Source: Oncomelania hupensis (lineage: Eukaryota > Mollusca > Gastropoda > Littorinimorpha > Pomatiopsidae). Taken from it: DNA of 64,000 bases. The notes beneath the pieces were generated by a model. The model was not told the DNA's origin. It ran no database searches and saw nothing but the letters and a program-made list of their open reading frames with translations. The DNA lies in contig CM072515.1 of assembly GCA_036898135.1 (NCBI GenBank), positions 22,939,700 to 23,003,699 on the forward strand. The letters run 5' to 3'. Shown here piece by piece: positions 48,541-62,738 of the stretch. How positions within the stretch are numbered: the stretch's first letter is position 1; every line of letters begins with the position of its first letter. The translations under genes and the position numbers were made by a program.

Positions 48541-48779
48541 GCTAGGTAGAAAAAGACCTGCCCTTTATCATTCGCTTAGTTATTTGTAATAACTGAGAAA
48601 CGCATTTCCAGAAGAAAGAGATTTTATGAATGTTGCGAGCGGTAATTTGAAAGTGTGTTATAAAGTTAGCTTTATCACTGAATAGTTTGAGAGAGATTGC
48701 ATCTAAGTCTCTCTCTAAAATAGCTATATAGTAAGTGTTTGGTTGAGCAGGAGATCAACGCTGTGGCCTGAGCCCCAGA

Positions 48780-50050
48780 GTCAGAACATTCAGCAGAAAG
48801 ATGTCAGAGTCCAGCCACACGTTGACGTCTACTTGAGGAACTCCTGCCTCCCTTGACATCTTAGTGGGCAACACTTGGGCGTCCATCAAAGCCAGTGTAC
48901 AGATACTGAAGCAGATGAAGAACGCAGGCCGGGACCCGATGTCCCAGTCTTCTACTTCATTGCCGTCTGTTTTCTCTGGATTTTTGTCACCAGCGTCCCC
49001 CTTTTTCCATGAGGCCCTCGTCGTTCAATTCATGTTTGAAGAGTTCACCGTCGTCTCCTGTTCTAAAGTCTTTTTCTCCAACTTCCACATCAACAGCTTC
49101 ACCAACTTATACAAATTCGTGTTCGTTCATTGTTCAAGAGGGTGACGAGCATAATTATGAATCATGGGTTTGATAGCTCCCTTGATGATAAAGCTGGCAA
49201 AATCAAAGCTGTGGATATGGATGACCCAGGAGCACAAAATGTCCAGAACACACCGAGCAAGGAGAGCCCGACCAACCCGCTTCCAAAACATCCTCCAAAA
49301 CAGACACCAAGAAATCGTCGAATGCAGATTCCACAAAAGGTATGAAAAGTAAGAAGTCTGAGAAATAGTCGAAATATAAAAAGACTGCAGTCCCCGCGCC
49401 AGCTAAAGATTCCCGGGTGGATACGTCTGCCTCGGCTGCCAGTGAGGTCCTGATAACAAGAATGACAATAATTCGTACGCTCTCGTCAACAAACCATCGC
49501 CTATCATTTCCCCTGCAGAACAATGTGTTACAACAGGCTCCAAAGAAACTCCTGCTATTTCTAATTCGTTCCCAGCAGCAGATAGCTTAGTTACATGTGG
49601 GGGTGGGCTACTGTCCAAATGTCGCTGGATCTCTCATCAAGGCGTCCCTTCAGCCAGAGTCAGGATCTTGAAGGATCCGGGGGACTCATGAACTCCAGCC
49701 GGAGTTCCGATGGCAAGCCTAAGCCGCGCGTCCCACCAAAGCTTCCGCAAGCCAAGAAAAGGAAACTCTTGCATGGCGAATGATAATCTTGGCATTTTCA
49801 ATTGATAAAGACTGACAATGCCTTCGGGCTTCACAGTCATATCACAGACTGTAGTATTTTGGGACATTGTTACGAGACTAAATAGGTTTTCTCTGGCATG
49901 GATATGTGATCTTTCATTGGAATGGACTAGAACTGTATTAATAGACGGAGGCCTGATACTGAAAGAGTGCGTAATAAGTAAACTGACGTCAAACTTTCCA
50001 GCTTCATCAGTGCGCAGACTATTCTGAGTTGGACGCCGTGGTCTTCAGAG
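48780..50050 (+). pseudogene. Decayed Ser/Lys/Pro-rich sequence, possibly a LINE ORF1 plus endonuclease start
   Basis: Broken frames give SSPSSPVLKSFSPTSTSTAS, SKTSSKTDTKKSSNADSTKG, KSKKSEK and PKPRVPPKLPQAKKRKLL, a low-complexity basic composition common in LINE ORF1. Near 49790-49930 shifted frames give LTDNAFGLHSHITDCSILGH, CYETK and HGYVIFHWNG, which resemble the start of an L2/Crack-type endonuclease. Every segment has stops. Weak assignment. Confidence 0.3.
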
Positions 50051-50413
50051 TTGCCTTTGAAATTACCGAACGAACACCCAACCATCCAACTGCATGCTTA
50101 GAGCTGACAGTAGGTTGTTCTGACGTGTTTTGCACCACATAACAAAATGAAATTGCATGACAGGATAGGTCTTGTGGATCGTAATACTGCTTTGCTGTTG
50201 TTATCCCGTTCGACTGTTCTTTCATCTTTAGTTGCATCAAAAGAAATGTCAAAGTTCTGTAAACTCATGAAAAAAATGATAGGATCTGTCTTGGTCTTGT
50301 TACGTCAGTGTAGGCTACTATATTACTGCATTCGATTTTGCTTTATCTTCAGTCCTTGCCTATCATGTTTGTTTTTGTGTGTCTGTTTCTTTGTTAAACA
50401 ACTGTTTCAACTA

Positions 50414-50766
50414 TACTACTCAAAATAATTGAAGGGCCACTCTCATATTTCATTTAGTTTAATTATTTTTTGCTGCTATCAATAATATCGCTTATATTGC
50501 TTATTTCAAAACTTATCCTGTACAGTAACATTCAAGACAATCTTATTCTGACAAGTAATCACATGTGTGAGTTTTGAACTTTCTGCACCGAGTTGAAAAA
50601 CAAACCCAATTTTTACAAAAAAATGACCCTAATTTACTGTTGTCTTGATAATAAAGCAAAATTTTCAACATTAAAAAGTGATTTGCACGCAAAAGGCTTG
50701 CATTTTCTGAGTTCAGTTCAACAATCGGCGCTTTTTTCTGGGTATAAATGGCAGCGCTTTTGCTGT
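50414..50766. repeat. Tc1 element left terminal inverted repeat
   Basis: Inverted counterpart of 51881-52232. Near its inner end ggtataaatggcagcgcttt may act as promoter for the transposase at 50836. Confidence 0.9.
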
Positions 50767-50835
50767 TAATCGTCCCCTATACGCTTATGTGTCCGGGGAC
50801 GTTAATCTATTTTAACTAACTAAGCTTTTCTAACC

Positions 50836-51863
50836 ATGCTCCCAAGGCGACGATTGACTGATGCGGATGGAGGCATAGCTATTGCATGGCTTCAGGAAGG
50901 GGTGGGGGTGAGAGAAGTTGGCAGGCGGCTGGGAGTGTCTCACTCCGTTGTCCAAAGGCTGCGGGAGCGCTTTAACAACACTGGAAGCGCCCAAGAACCA
51001 AGAAGGTCCGGACGCCCCCGCGTTACCACAGCAAGACAAGACCATTTCATCACCCTGTCAGCTCTTAGGATGAGGTCCGCTACAGCAAACACCATCAGAA
51101 GACAGCTTCACGCAGCCAGCAATGTTAACGTCAGCGACCAGACAATTCGCAACCGTCTACACGAGGCAAACCTGCGATCAAGACCACCAGCAGTACGGCC
51201 TTTGCTCACCCCAGCTCACCGTGCAGCGCGTTTGGCCTGGGCTCGGCGTCATTTGGTGTGGACTAGGCAACATTGGTCAAGGCTGCTCTTTACAGACGAG
51301 TCTCGGTTCTCCTTGTCTTTCAACGACCGTCGAGTGAATGTTTGGAGGCGTCCACGGGAGCGTTTTGCTGATGCGACGGTGCGCGAGCATGACCGCTTTG
51401 GTGGTGGATCTGTCATGATGTGGGGTGTCTTCGCATTAAACTTCAGAACACCCTGCTCCAACTTCATGGCAACTTAAACGGTATTGGCTACAGGGATGAC
51501 GTCCTACAACCTAGGGTTCTCCCAGCTCTGCGGGCCATTGGGGAAGGTGCCATACTACAGGACGATAATGCCAGACCCCACCTAGCGCGTATCGTCAATG
51601 ACTTCCTGCAGCAACAGCACGTCATAAGGCTGGATTGGCCGGCTCGATCACCCGATTTGAACCCCATAGAACATCTGTGGGAGGTCTTGGGTCGACAGAC
51701 ACGGGCAAACCTCCCTCCAGGAGCTAACCTTGAAGTTCTGGCCCAAGTTCTCCAGCAAGAGTGGTTGGTCATCCCAGGAAACATCCTCCATAACCTGATA
51801 CGGTCCATGAGACAACGATGCCAAGACTGCATTGATGCAAACGGTGGACACACACGATACTGA
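50836..51863 (+). pseudogene. Tc1-family DD34E transposase with one frameshift
   Basis: From ATG 50836 the frame encodes an N-terminal paired-like helix-turn-helix (VREVGRRLGVSHSVVQRLRE), a GRPR hook (RRSGRPRVTT) and the catalytic core. FTDESRF gives Asp 154, QDDNARPH gives the second Asp (about 244) and SPDLNPIEHLW gives Glu (about 279), a DD34E spacing typical of Tc1. Near 51450 a one-base deletion shifts the frame (the first frame stops at 51475-51477). The rest continues in another frame to TGA at 51861-51863. Otherwise full length, about 340 residues. As sequenced it is inactive unless the base is an error. Confidence 0.93.
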
Positions 51864-51880
51864 CTCTATGGTTAGAAAAG

Positions 51881-52232
51881 CAGCAAAAGCGCTGCCATTT
51901 ATACCCAGAAAAGAGCGCCGATTGTTGAACTGAACTCCGAAAATGCAAGCCTTTCGCGTGCAAATCACTTTTTAATGTTGAAAATTTTGCTTTATTAGCA
52001 AGACAACAGTAAATTAGGGTCTTTTTTTTTTAAAATTGGGTTTGTTTTTCAACTCAGTGCAGAAAGTTCAAAACTCACACATGTGATTACTTGTCAGAAT
52101 AAGATTGTCTTGAATGTTACTGTACAGGATAAGTTTTGAAATAAGCAATATAAGCGATATTATTGATAGCAGCAAAAAAATAATTAAACTAAATGAAATA
52201 TGAGAGTGGCCCTTCAATTATTTTGAGTAGTA
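51881..52232. repeat. Tc1 element right terminal inverted repeat
   Basis: Inverted counterpart of 50414-50766, beginning shortly after the transposase stop codon. Confidence 0.9.
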
Positions 52233-52240
52233 TATCTATA

Positions 52241-52243
52241 TAT

Positions 52244-52286
<43 letters not shown>
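52241..52286. repeat. (TTTA)n microsatellite
   Basis: TTTA array starting a few bases after the right end of the Tc1 element. Confidence 0.95.
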
Positions 52287-52302
52287 TTATATATATATTA
52301 TT

Positions 52303-52442
<140 letters not shown>

Positions 52443-52529
52443 CTTCTTTGCTGTAAACAAAAATACAGAAAGAAAGTATAGAGAAGAAGAAATACAAGTT
52501 AAAAGTAATTATATATCTTTATTTAAACA

Positions 52530-52745
52530 TAATACAGGAATAAAAAAGAGAGCGACGAAGAAAAACAGTTTTAAAACAAGTAATGATATATAGCTTTATT
52601 TTAAACTTAATACAAGAAGAAAATAGAACGAAGATGAAATACAGTTAAAACTAATGATATAGCTTTATTTAAACATAATACGGAAAGAAAATACAGCGAC
52701 GAAGAAATAAAGTTAAAATTATGATATAGCTTTATTTAAAGCATA
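52530..52745. repeat. Degenerate tandem repeat of about 60-65 bp
   Basis: Repeated blocks of tgatatagctttatttaaac, ataatac, agaaaataga and cgaagaagaaat occur about four times (52505-52745). Confidence 0.7.
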
Positions 52746-52837
52746 AAGTTTCATAAATTACAACAAACCTCACCCGTAACAGGCGAGAATAACATCAAAT
52801 GACAATGTACAGTGGATCTTTTTTTTGCTTTAAGACA

Positions 52838-52928
52838 TAAAGAAAGAAAGAACGAAAGAAAGAAAGGAAAGAAAGAAAGAGAGAAAATAAGATAGAAAGA
52901 AAATAAGATAGAAAGAAAGAAAGAAATA
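52838..52928. repeat. (GAAA)n degenerate microsatellite
   Basis: AAAG/GAAA array with GATA interruptions. Confidence 0.9.
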
Positions 52929-53013
52929 CATTTTATACAAACGACTTTACAATGAAAACAATATAAAATTTTAATTTTACATTGAAACAGATAGATAGAT
53001 AGTCAATGTTTAT

Positions 53014-53052
53014 ATGGTCCAGCGGACTGCTAAGAGCCGAATCAGAACCACA
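53014..53052 (-). repeat. 575-bp retroposon family, short 3' fragment (copy G)
   Basis: tggtccagcggactgctaag followed by agccgaatcaga matches the minus strand of the family's 3' block (gtccagcggactcttccgag). It is preceded by a GATA-like run, so only about 40 bp of the family remain. Confidence 0.65.
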
Positions 53053-53767
53053 AACAACATTTATTATTGAAGACTTGAGGACAAGTATGAATTTTTATTT
53101 AAGATTTGAAACAACATTGATTAATGTTGATCGAACCACCCGAATATTGTCAGGTCGCAACTGGACAAACGCGTCAATTTTAGTTTTAGTTGCACCAGGC
53201 TGAATTTGTCCCTTAGTTAAGTCAACCAGAACAAAAGAATTTCCCCAAAATGTCTATTTGAGTGATAATAGTCTAAGACAACGTCTGCGTTCGACCGTTC
53301 TATCATCCAAGGGGGAAAAGAATCTCTGGGGATAATTACAAAAAAATAAAAGAATTACTACAGAGATTATAATACAAATAACAAACACGTAATCGGACAC
53401 TTAATGCATGTACATACTTTCAAACTTTGCCAATAATTTTAATTATGAGCTCAAAAGATATATGATCTATAGATATTAAATATTTACAGAGATAAAGCGT
53501 ATAACAATGGTCAGATTCTCAATATAATAATGTTACCACATGATATGGATGAATACGTATCGTGATAAGACATGATATGATTGAAAAAAAAAGGGTTTTT
53601 AGATACCATAAAATGAACCGGGCACGGATTCATCCAATTCCTGTGGTAATTTAAAATTCATGAGCACTGTTTGTATTTTTCTCGAAATGGAATACAATAA
53701 ACAAGGGGCAAACAGGAAAGCTGATACTACAGTAAATATATTATGCAATGCACGCGCGCGGGCGCAC

Positions 53768-53782
53768 ATACACACACACGCA

Positions 53783-53832
<50 letters not shown>
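53768..53832. repeat. (CA)n microsatellite
   Basis: CA array with CG interruptions at its left. Confidence 0.96.
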
Positions 53833-53833
<1 letters not shown>

Positions 53834-54384
53834 TATGTAATGAAAATAGACTAGCCTTTTTATTCGTTTAAAAAAAATACAATAAAATAAAAGATATAGC
53901 CTAAATAAAAAATTAAAATTAAGTAACTTAAAAAATAAAACAAATAAATGAACCGAAGTTGAGGTTTGTTCTGCTGGGTAATATACGATCGCACATTCCG
54001 AGACTTTGACAAATGCGAGCGGAAGAGTTCCATGTCAAGCGCCTCTCACGCCAAGGAATCACCGTAATAAATGAAAAGTCCAAAAGGGGGCTGTGTGTAC
54101 TCTGGTGCCATTCAGCAGCCTCAGCCTAACCTGCACACAGTGTTTGCATGCAAGAGCCAATAGACCACATGTCTGAGCGATAGAGCCAACACACCTTATG
54201 TTCGAGTGACAGATGTGTGTTTGTTGTGCATATGTGTCAAGAGAGTGTGGGTATTATTTGTGAGCGTTTAGGGTCTATGTTAGTACAGATAGCCGCGCCG
54301 CGCCTTAAGCCTGGTTGGTATTTTGGGGGAAGCGCGTATTTAGCATCAAAGAAAGTCTTGTGTAATCTCTTTGTATTTAGCATC

Positions 54385-54495
<111 letters not shown>

Positions 54496-54646
54496 CGTAG
54501 ACTTGTCAGTCATTGTCCCCTCAAACATGCATCTGCACTGTGATGCACAAAGTGAGATAACAAGAAGTCCGGGGCTAAACTTGAACTTCTGAGCCCGCTG
54601 TTATGTCTAGGACAATTGTTTTAGGTCCTGTTCATGCATCAGAACT

Positions 54647-55215
54647 ATCCTATCCTATCCTTCCCGTAACACGAAAGTCGTAGAGGCACAACAGATGATC
54701 GTTTTACCAGCGTATTCCATCTTTCTCTGTCCTCAGCAACCCTCATGGCTTCGCTCTGTGTCAAGCCAGTCCATTCTTGTATGTTGTCCTCCCAACTCTT
54801 TTTCTGTCTCCCTCTTCTTCTGCCTCCTTGCACAGTGCTTTGCAGGATGGTCTTTGCAAGACCTGATGCTCTGGTGACGTGGACATACCATCGGAGTTTC
54901 CATGTATTCACCATTGTGAGTATGTCATCGTGTTGTCCAATGGCTTGTGTGATAGTCTATCGGACTTCGTCGTTGGTGATGTGTTGTGTATAGGAAATGC
55001 TCAGAAGTCTTCTGTAGCACCTCATCTCCATGCTTTGTATTCTTCGTTGTAGGTTTGCTGTGAGGGTCCATGTTTCTTAAGTGTAAGCTTATAGGAAGAT
55101 GAAAATGACAAGGGAGCGCAGCAGCCTTAACTTAGAGTATTGACTGATGGTCCAAATGGGCTTCAATCTTGTCAGAGCAGCAGTTGTTTGTGTGATCCTG
55201 GAGAGGACTTCCAGA
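54647..55215 (-). mobile_element. RTE-type LINE 3' portion, minus strand
   Basis: Minus-strand frames from 55210 read RITQTTAALTRLKPIW, SKLRLLRSLVIFIFL, WTLTANLQRRIQSMEMRCYR, RLLSISYTQHITNDEVR, QAIGQHDDILT, KLRWYVHVTRASGLAKTILQ and WEDNIQEWTGLTQSEAMRV, ending RSSVVP. This is the post-RT region of RTE-type LINEs, followed by the (GGATA)n tail. Frameshifts and stops make it non-functional. It is the longest of the three RTE fragments. Confidence 0.88.
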
Positions 55216-55940
55216 ACAAATATATCTTGAAAATTTTTTTTAAACAAGGTCACAACAAAAATAAGCTAGCTTAGTCTATTGAAAAGTAAATTTTATTCGA
55301 TTGTTGAGAGTCAACCAGTTTATGAGCTACCCAAATGAAGAACAGAAGAATAAACATATAAACACACCATCACACACACACACCCGCACACCCAGACACA
55401 CACACCCACACACACACGAGTCTGTTAGTAGACCTATGGTCGTGCCCCTACCAGTTCAAGTTATTCGTTTGTTAAAACAGATTTTTTTTAAATTAGTAAA
55501 GATAACGTTTCAGAATTCCAAAGGTTTGTGAAATATATGACTCATTGCAATCAGACATGTTGTGTTGCATTCTTTTGCAATGTTGTGTTATTTTGCTCGA
55601 TATGGACTCACCAGCTCTAGACTGCTTAATAATAATGTTCACGCTTGCACCGCCGTACAGAGATTCTGGACGAAAGAGTGAAAGAGTACCACGTGATGAC
55701 GGGGTGCAGCGGACGCTATACGGATGGGCGGAATCTCGAGTTTCTCCCATTTTTCACAGTCAATAGCCGATGCTGGAATTGATTGGTGTTGCTATGAGAG
55801 TCACGGATGAAACAATTGCATTTCCGGCAGGATGATCCATCGCCGCCATTTCGTCTTCATCCGGGAGAAATCAAATACAGCTTTGTTTCAATAATGGTCA
55901 TGTGTGAACCGGCGCGGTTATCACGACTTTCGCCCATTTC

Positions 55941-55943
<3 letters not shown>

Positions 55944-55993
<50 letters not shown>

Positions 55994-56004
55994 GACGGGA
56001 GATG

Positions 56005-56042
<38 letters not shown>
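55944..56042. repeat. (GA)n microsatellites, two arrays
   Basis: GA arrays at 55944-55992 and 56009-56042 separated by a G-rich interruption, continuing into a purine-rich stretch to 56130. Confidence 0.96.
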
Positions 56043-56045
<3 letters not shown>

Positions 56046-56206
56046 GAGGGAGAAAGAGAAAGAGAAAGAGGGGGGGGACTAGGGAAGGAGGATGGTGAGG
56101 GATCGGGTAAGGATGGGGATGGGTGGGTGAGATAGAGGGTAGAAAGATAATTTAAACGTTGTTGAGCGAGTTTAAAACCTCCTACCGTATTAATCTTAGA
56201 ACAAAT

Positions 56207-56208
<2 letters not shown>

Positions 56209-56247
<39 letters not shown>

Positions 56248-56263
56248 ACTCACTCACTCACTA

Positions 56264-56352
<89 letters not shown>
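56209..56352. repeat. (CT)n microsatellites, two arrays
   Basis: CT arrays at 56209-56242 and 56271-56352 separated by a CACT run. They are complementary to the GA arrays about 200 bp upstream. Confidence 0.96.
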
Positions 56353-56354
<2 letters not shown>

Positions 56355-56857
56355 AAGCCCTTTTCAGCGTCTTCGATTTGACCGCAATTTATTATTCATC
56401 GTTCAATCTCTCTGTCATCACCCACGCCAGAACGTTAAAATTTATTCTGTGGAAAAAACAACAACAACCAACCAAAAACAACAACCAAACAACACACTCA
56501 ATAAACATGCAAAGTTAAAGGAAAGAGGTCACATTTTTCATGCCAAAAGATGTTAGTAGTTTTCTTTTAAAATTAAATCAGTCATGGGGTGTACAGCAGC
56601 ACACCAGCATTCAAAACCATAACACTCACAATGTTAATAATAGAGGGGGTCAAAATAATTATGCTAGTGAAAATGGGATACTCTTTTTTTCAAAGTTGCT
56701 TATATTCAAATTGCGCTCATTTTCAGGAACTGCCGTGGATCATATTATTTGTCCGCTTTTCTGTTTTAAAAAAATAAATAAAAGACAAAGTTACAAGATC
56801 GGTGTATGGGTGTATTTAGAGTCGCTCCTATGTTGAAAGCTGTTTGGCATTATTCAA

Positions 56858-57195
56858 TATTTATTTATTTATTTATTTAATGGTTCTTATATAGCGCTTT
56901 TCCAGCTCAAGAGCTGCTCAAGGCGCTGGCCGATACAGGATCTAACTCAAGCCGCCCGAAGCGACAACTTGCAAACTTTGGGCGCATCGTAATAACGCTT
57001 AAGACAACTGAGCACAATCCTGGGCAGCCAGGGATGGGGGAGAAGGACCTAGGTGCATGCTGGGTGTGTTCTTGTCACCGGCACTCACCCGTCTAGGACA
57101 TGAGCGTCAGGATCTTTAAAGTCCGTTATGATGGAATGTATGCAACACAAACTACACCTCGGTTTATAATCTCATCCGAAGGAGTAATATTCGCT
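56858..57195 (-). repeat. SINE-like repeat (family S), copy c, best preserved
   Basis: The plus strand reads (TATT)n, ggttcttatatagcgctttt, ccagctcaagagctgctcaa, gggcgca, atgggggagaa, gacatgagcgtcaggatctt and ggtttata. On the minus strand the 3' end is GCGCTATATAAGAACC followed by (ATTA/AAAT)n, closely resembling the 3' end of the LINE at 46.09 kb. Confidence 0.85.
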
Positions 57196-57354
57196 TTTTA
57201 AAAAAAGGCTTCAAGGAGTATAAAAGACATCTCGTGCTAGCTGACCACTATTTCTGTAGTTTTATTTGGTCAAGAACACGAATCCGTAAATTTTTGTTTC
57301 ACGCGGTTAGTACATTTTATCAAGGAAATAGGCTCAACGATCGGCGGCGCTAGA

Positions 57355-57410
57355 TGATGATGATGATGATGATTAAAAGGAGGAGGAGGAGGAAGAGAAG
57401 GATAATAATT

Positions 57411-57461
<51 letters not shown>

Positions 57462-57494
57462 CTAATGATGATGACAATGGTGATGATGAAAAAA
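57355..57494. repeat. (GAT)n compound microsatellite
   Basis: GAT arrays interrupted by an AGG stretch. Confidence 0.95.
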
Positions 57495-57900
57495 TAACAA
57501 TTTAATATACAATCCACAGCGTCAGTTACACAATACAGATGAAGTGTATTTATTTTGTTTTTAGCATACACCTAAATGCTGGAAATAATATGCAGTTCAC
57601 GCATTAAAACAAAGAGATATAATTCATACCGACAATAAAAGAAAAAAAGGTTAACAGCTATAGTTTAGCTCGGACAGCGTGTTATAGGGTAGTATCGGTC
57701 AACCAATCAATCAGTCAGTCAACCAACCAACAGCAGTAAACCATTTTCAAAAAGATAGAGTGACAGAAGACTGAAACAAGAGGAGAAACACATACAAAAG
57801 AGTGATTTACAAAGATTTGTAACGTACATCTATTAAAATCCCAATGCATCAACTAAACTTATTTACAATAAAATTAAAAAGAAATAAACAAACAAACCAA

Positions 57901-57901
<1 letters not shown>

Positions 57902-57951
<50 letters not shown>

Positions 57952-57955
57952 AATT
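57902..57955. repeat. (AAAT)n microsatellite
   Basis: A perfect tetranucleotide array of about 54 bp. Confidence 0.96.
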
Positions 57956-60567
<2,612 letters not shown>

Positions 60568-61066
60568 TGCAGACAGACAGACAGACACGCTCCTTAGAGA
60601 TACCAGCTACGGACGCGCCTATGTCATAAATCTACCTTTAGCTAAATCTCAATCACAAATATATAAACATTTGAAAACAGACCAAACATGCACCACGAAA
60701 CAAACGCGCATGCAAGAACTGTATCAGCATCAAAATGACGTAAGCAGTAAGTAATTAAAGCATCGAAATGAAACAAGCAGGTCTTCAAAGACTAAACTCA
60801 CAAGCGAACAGTATCAGGACTGGTTTTGATCACATGCAGGTCAACTATAAAGTGTTTCAATCGGAAACTTTCAAACCTACGAAATGCCCTTGCCATCCCA
60901 CTGATATAAATAACGTACCATTTAGCCGAGATGGTCTGAACCCCTCTCAGCAACCAACTCCCACCCTAACAATAACCACGTTGTCAGCCTACATTGCAGA
61001 AAGTTAACGAATCATATTAGCGGTAATAGAAAAAAACAACCACAAAAACAATAACATACATACATA

Positions 61067-61145
<79 letters not shown>
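61067..61145. repeat. (ATC)n microsatellite
   Basis: A perfect ATC array ending about 50 bp from the LDLa exon donor. Confidence 0.97.
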
Positions 61146-61194
61146 TAAAAAGCAAGTGGTACATTTGCAACTATGAGTAGCCACGGACTCTTAC

Positions 61195-61343
61195 CCATAG
61201 CCGCATCATACAGAAATTCGAGGCCTCGTCCTCTCCCTCGGGGCAGTCCACGGTGCCGTCACACAGCATGTTGTTCGACAAGCACTTTGTGACGTCACTT
61301 GGGCACCGCGTCATGGAAAACGTGCCGCTCTCGGGTACACATT
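61195..61343 (-). CDS. Internal exon encoding an LDL-receptor class A module
   Basis: On the minus strand an acceptor (ggtgtcctcag, AG at 61345-61344) and a donor (ctatgg|gtaagag, GT at 61194-61193) bound 149 bp in phase 1-to-0. The product includes CPSDVTKCLSNNMLCDGTVD and CPEGEDEASNFC. Six cysteines in LDLa order plus the acidic calcium cage (CDGxxDCxxGEDE) are present. The xTKCL....CDG...C..GEDE..FC form followed by Trp resembles the single LDLa at the N-terminus of relaxin-type receptors (RXFP/LGR3 class), which is essential for their signalling. That assignment is inference, since LDLa modules occur in many receptors and proteases. Other exons lie outside the window or are unrecognised. 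Confidence 0.8.
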
Positions 61344-62399
61344 CTGAGGACACCGCATAATAAAATCCTAATGACAAATATGAAGACATCGTACTTAAAA
61401 AAAAAATCTATTCACAGTCTGAGAACCACTGCATACGAGATTGTAATACAAAAAAAAAAAATTGAGGACCGCCCATACCAAAAAAATCGTGGTCAAAATC
61501 TGAGGTCACCACATTCAAAATCATATTAAAAATCCAAGATCACCGCATTCAAAACCCTATTCAAAGTCTGAGGACACTGCGCATACTCAATCCAATGCAC
61601 AATCTGAGTTCAGCCGCAGACCAAAACAAATGTAAAAAAAAACAAAACAAACACTATTAAAAATCTGAGGACGGTGCGCACAAAATCCTAATTACAATTC
61701 TGAGGACAGAGCATACTAAATCCTATTCACAATCTAAGGACATTGCAAATTAATATCTCTGTTGTTCCAAGCAAGACAAATATCTATTGCCTTCCTTGTC
61801 AGGGAGTGTGTCGACTGATCGATGCTCTCCCTTGAGGTAAACTGCTGGGCTTGTATGGTTACGTGGTTGCATGATTACAGATAGAAGTCGTCATGTTTTA
61901 GATTATGGAAACTATTTTAATAGCATCCCCTTCTTCCTCCTTCCCCCCCCCCCCCCCCCCCCCCCGATCCCCATCCCTCACTCCTTTCTTGTGTTATCCA
62001 TTTCCGGAAATGAACAGTGCTTTCCCTTTATACGGTGGTTTTTTATTTCTTTATTTCATTCATTTATTTGTTCATTATTTATTTACTTGTTTGGTTATTT
62101 CTTTCTTTATTATCATCTCTTCTAGTTAATTGCATGTTTTAATAAAAGGTCGATAATTGATAGTGGCTTCTATCAATGTCATAAATTTAAGAAAAGTGAT
62201 ATACTGTTATAGAATGACTAGTATATATTTTGTAACTTGTGAATGTGAATTGATAAGACGTCAGCTTAATTATGGCAATAAACTATGATAGAAGTAGCAT
62301 CAATGTGTTGTTTTGATGAACTGTGATATTTTATTAACTGTTATATTTGCCTGTATCAATGTATTTATACCTGGATATATTTTATATTTTTGTTAGGTT
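61344..62399. other. AT-rich stretch with diverged short repeats
   Basis: From 61340 to 61760 a degenerate repeat with the core 'aaatcctaatcacaatctgaggacaccgca' recurs about eight times at roughly 45-60 bp spacing, starting within the LDLa exon acceptor region. A poly(C) run lies at 61944-61964. No gene seen. Confidence 0.6.
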
Positions 62400-62575
62400 T
62401 GATTGTAATGCTTTGTCGATTTAGCACATATGGCTTTCAAATGTAAGCGTACTTTCCTTTGAGTGAATGAACATGTAATAAGCGCATAAACATCGCCTGA
62501 CTTGAGACTAGAATTCACAATCAAACAAATGACAGGCAAGAGGATGTCAAGAAACTCCAAAACCAGCTTGGTAGG
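62400..62575 (-). pseudogene. LINE reverse transcriptase fragment, minus strand
   Basis: Minus-strand frame PTKLVLEFLDILLPVICLIV, then NSSLKSGDVYA, matches the RT region 1 style of CR1/L2-like LINEs (DPLPTKLL...LLPxIxxIVNxSLxSG). The match is lost after about 35 residues. Confidence 0.65.
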
Positions 62576-62738
62576 TGTTACGTTGAGACGCGCATAATGG
62601 TGCGTGTGAAATGCGCACGATGTTATGTGCGATGGTGGGTTTGCGTGTGTGACGCGCGCGATGGATCTGTTCGTTTTAATTTGCAACGCATGCAGTGTTA
62701 GAGTGTATTTGTTTTTGATTTGATTTTGCGTTGAATAT
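62576..62738 (+). mobile_element. LTR 5' fragment between two LINE pieces
   Basis: Starts TGTTACGTTGAGACGCGCAT and matches the first about 160 bp of the LTR at 63379, then breaks off at ttttgcgttg. It separates LINE RT (left) from LINE endonuclease (right), both on the minus strand. Confidence 0.8.

Larger units (their letters stand above)
50414..52232 (+). mobile_element. Tc1-type DNA transposon, nearly intact, with about 350-bp TIRs
   Basis: Inverted repeats start TACTACTCAAAATAATTG at 50414 and mirror at 52232. TA lies just outside both (50412-50413 and 52233-52234), the Tc1/mariner target duplication. The repeats extend to about 50766 and from about 51881 and differ at only a few positions by eye, indicating a recent insertion. 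A TATA box (ggtataaatggc, about 50743) lies in each repeat facing inward. The left side carries about 55 bp extra between the repeat and the start codon. Confidence 0.96.

Noticed and set aside
61171..61389. Treating the LDLa frame as an intronless 72-residue gene starting MSSYLSLGFYYAV
   Set aside because: The N-terminal part is intron read-through upstream of a good acceptor, and the C-terminal part lies beyond a good donor.
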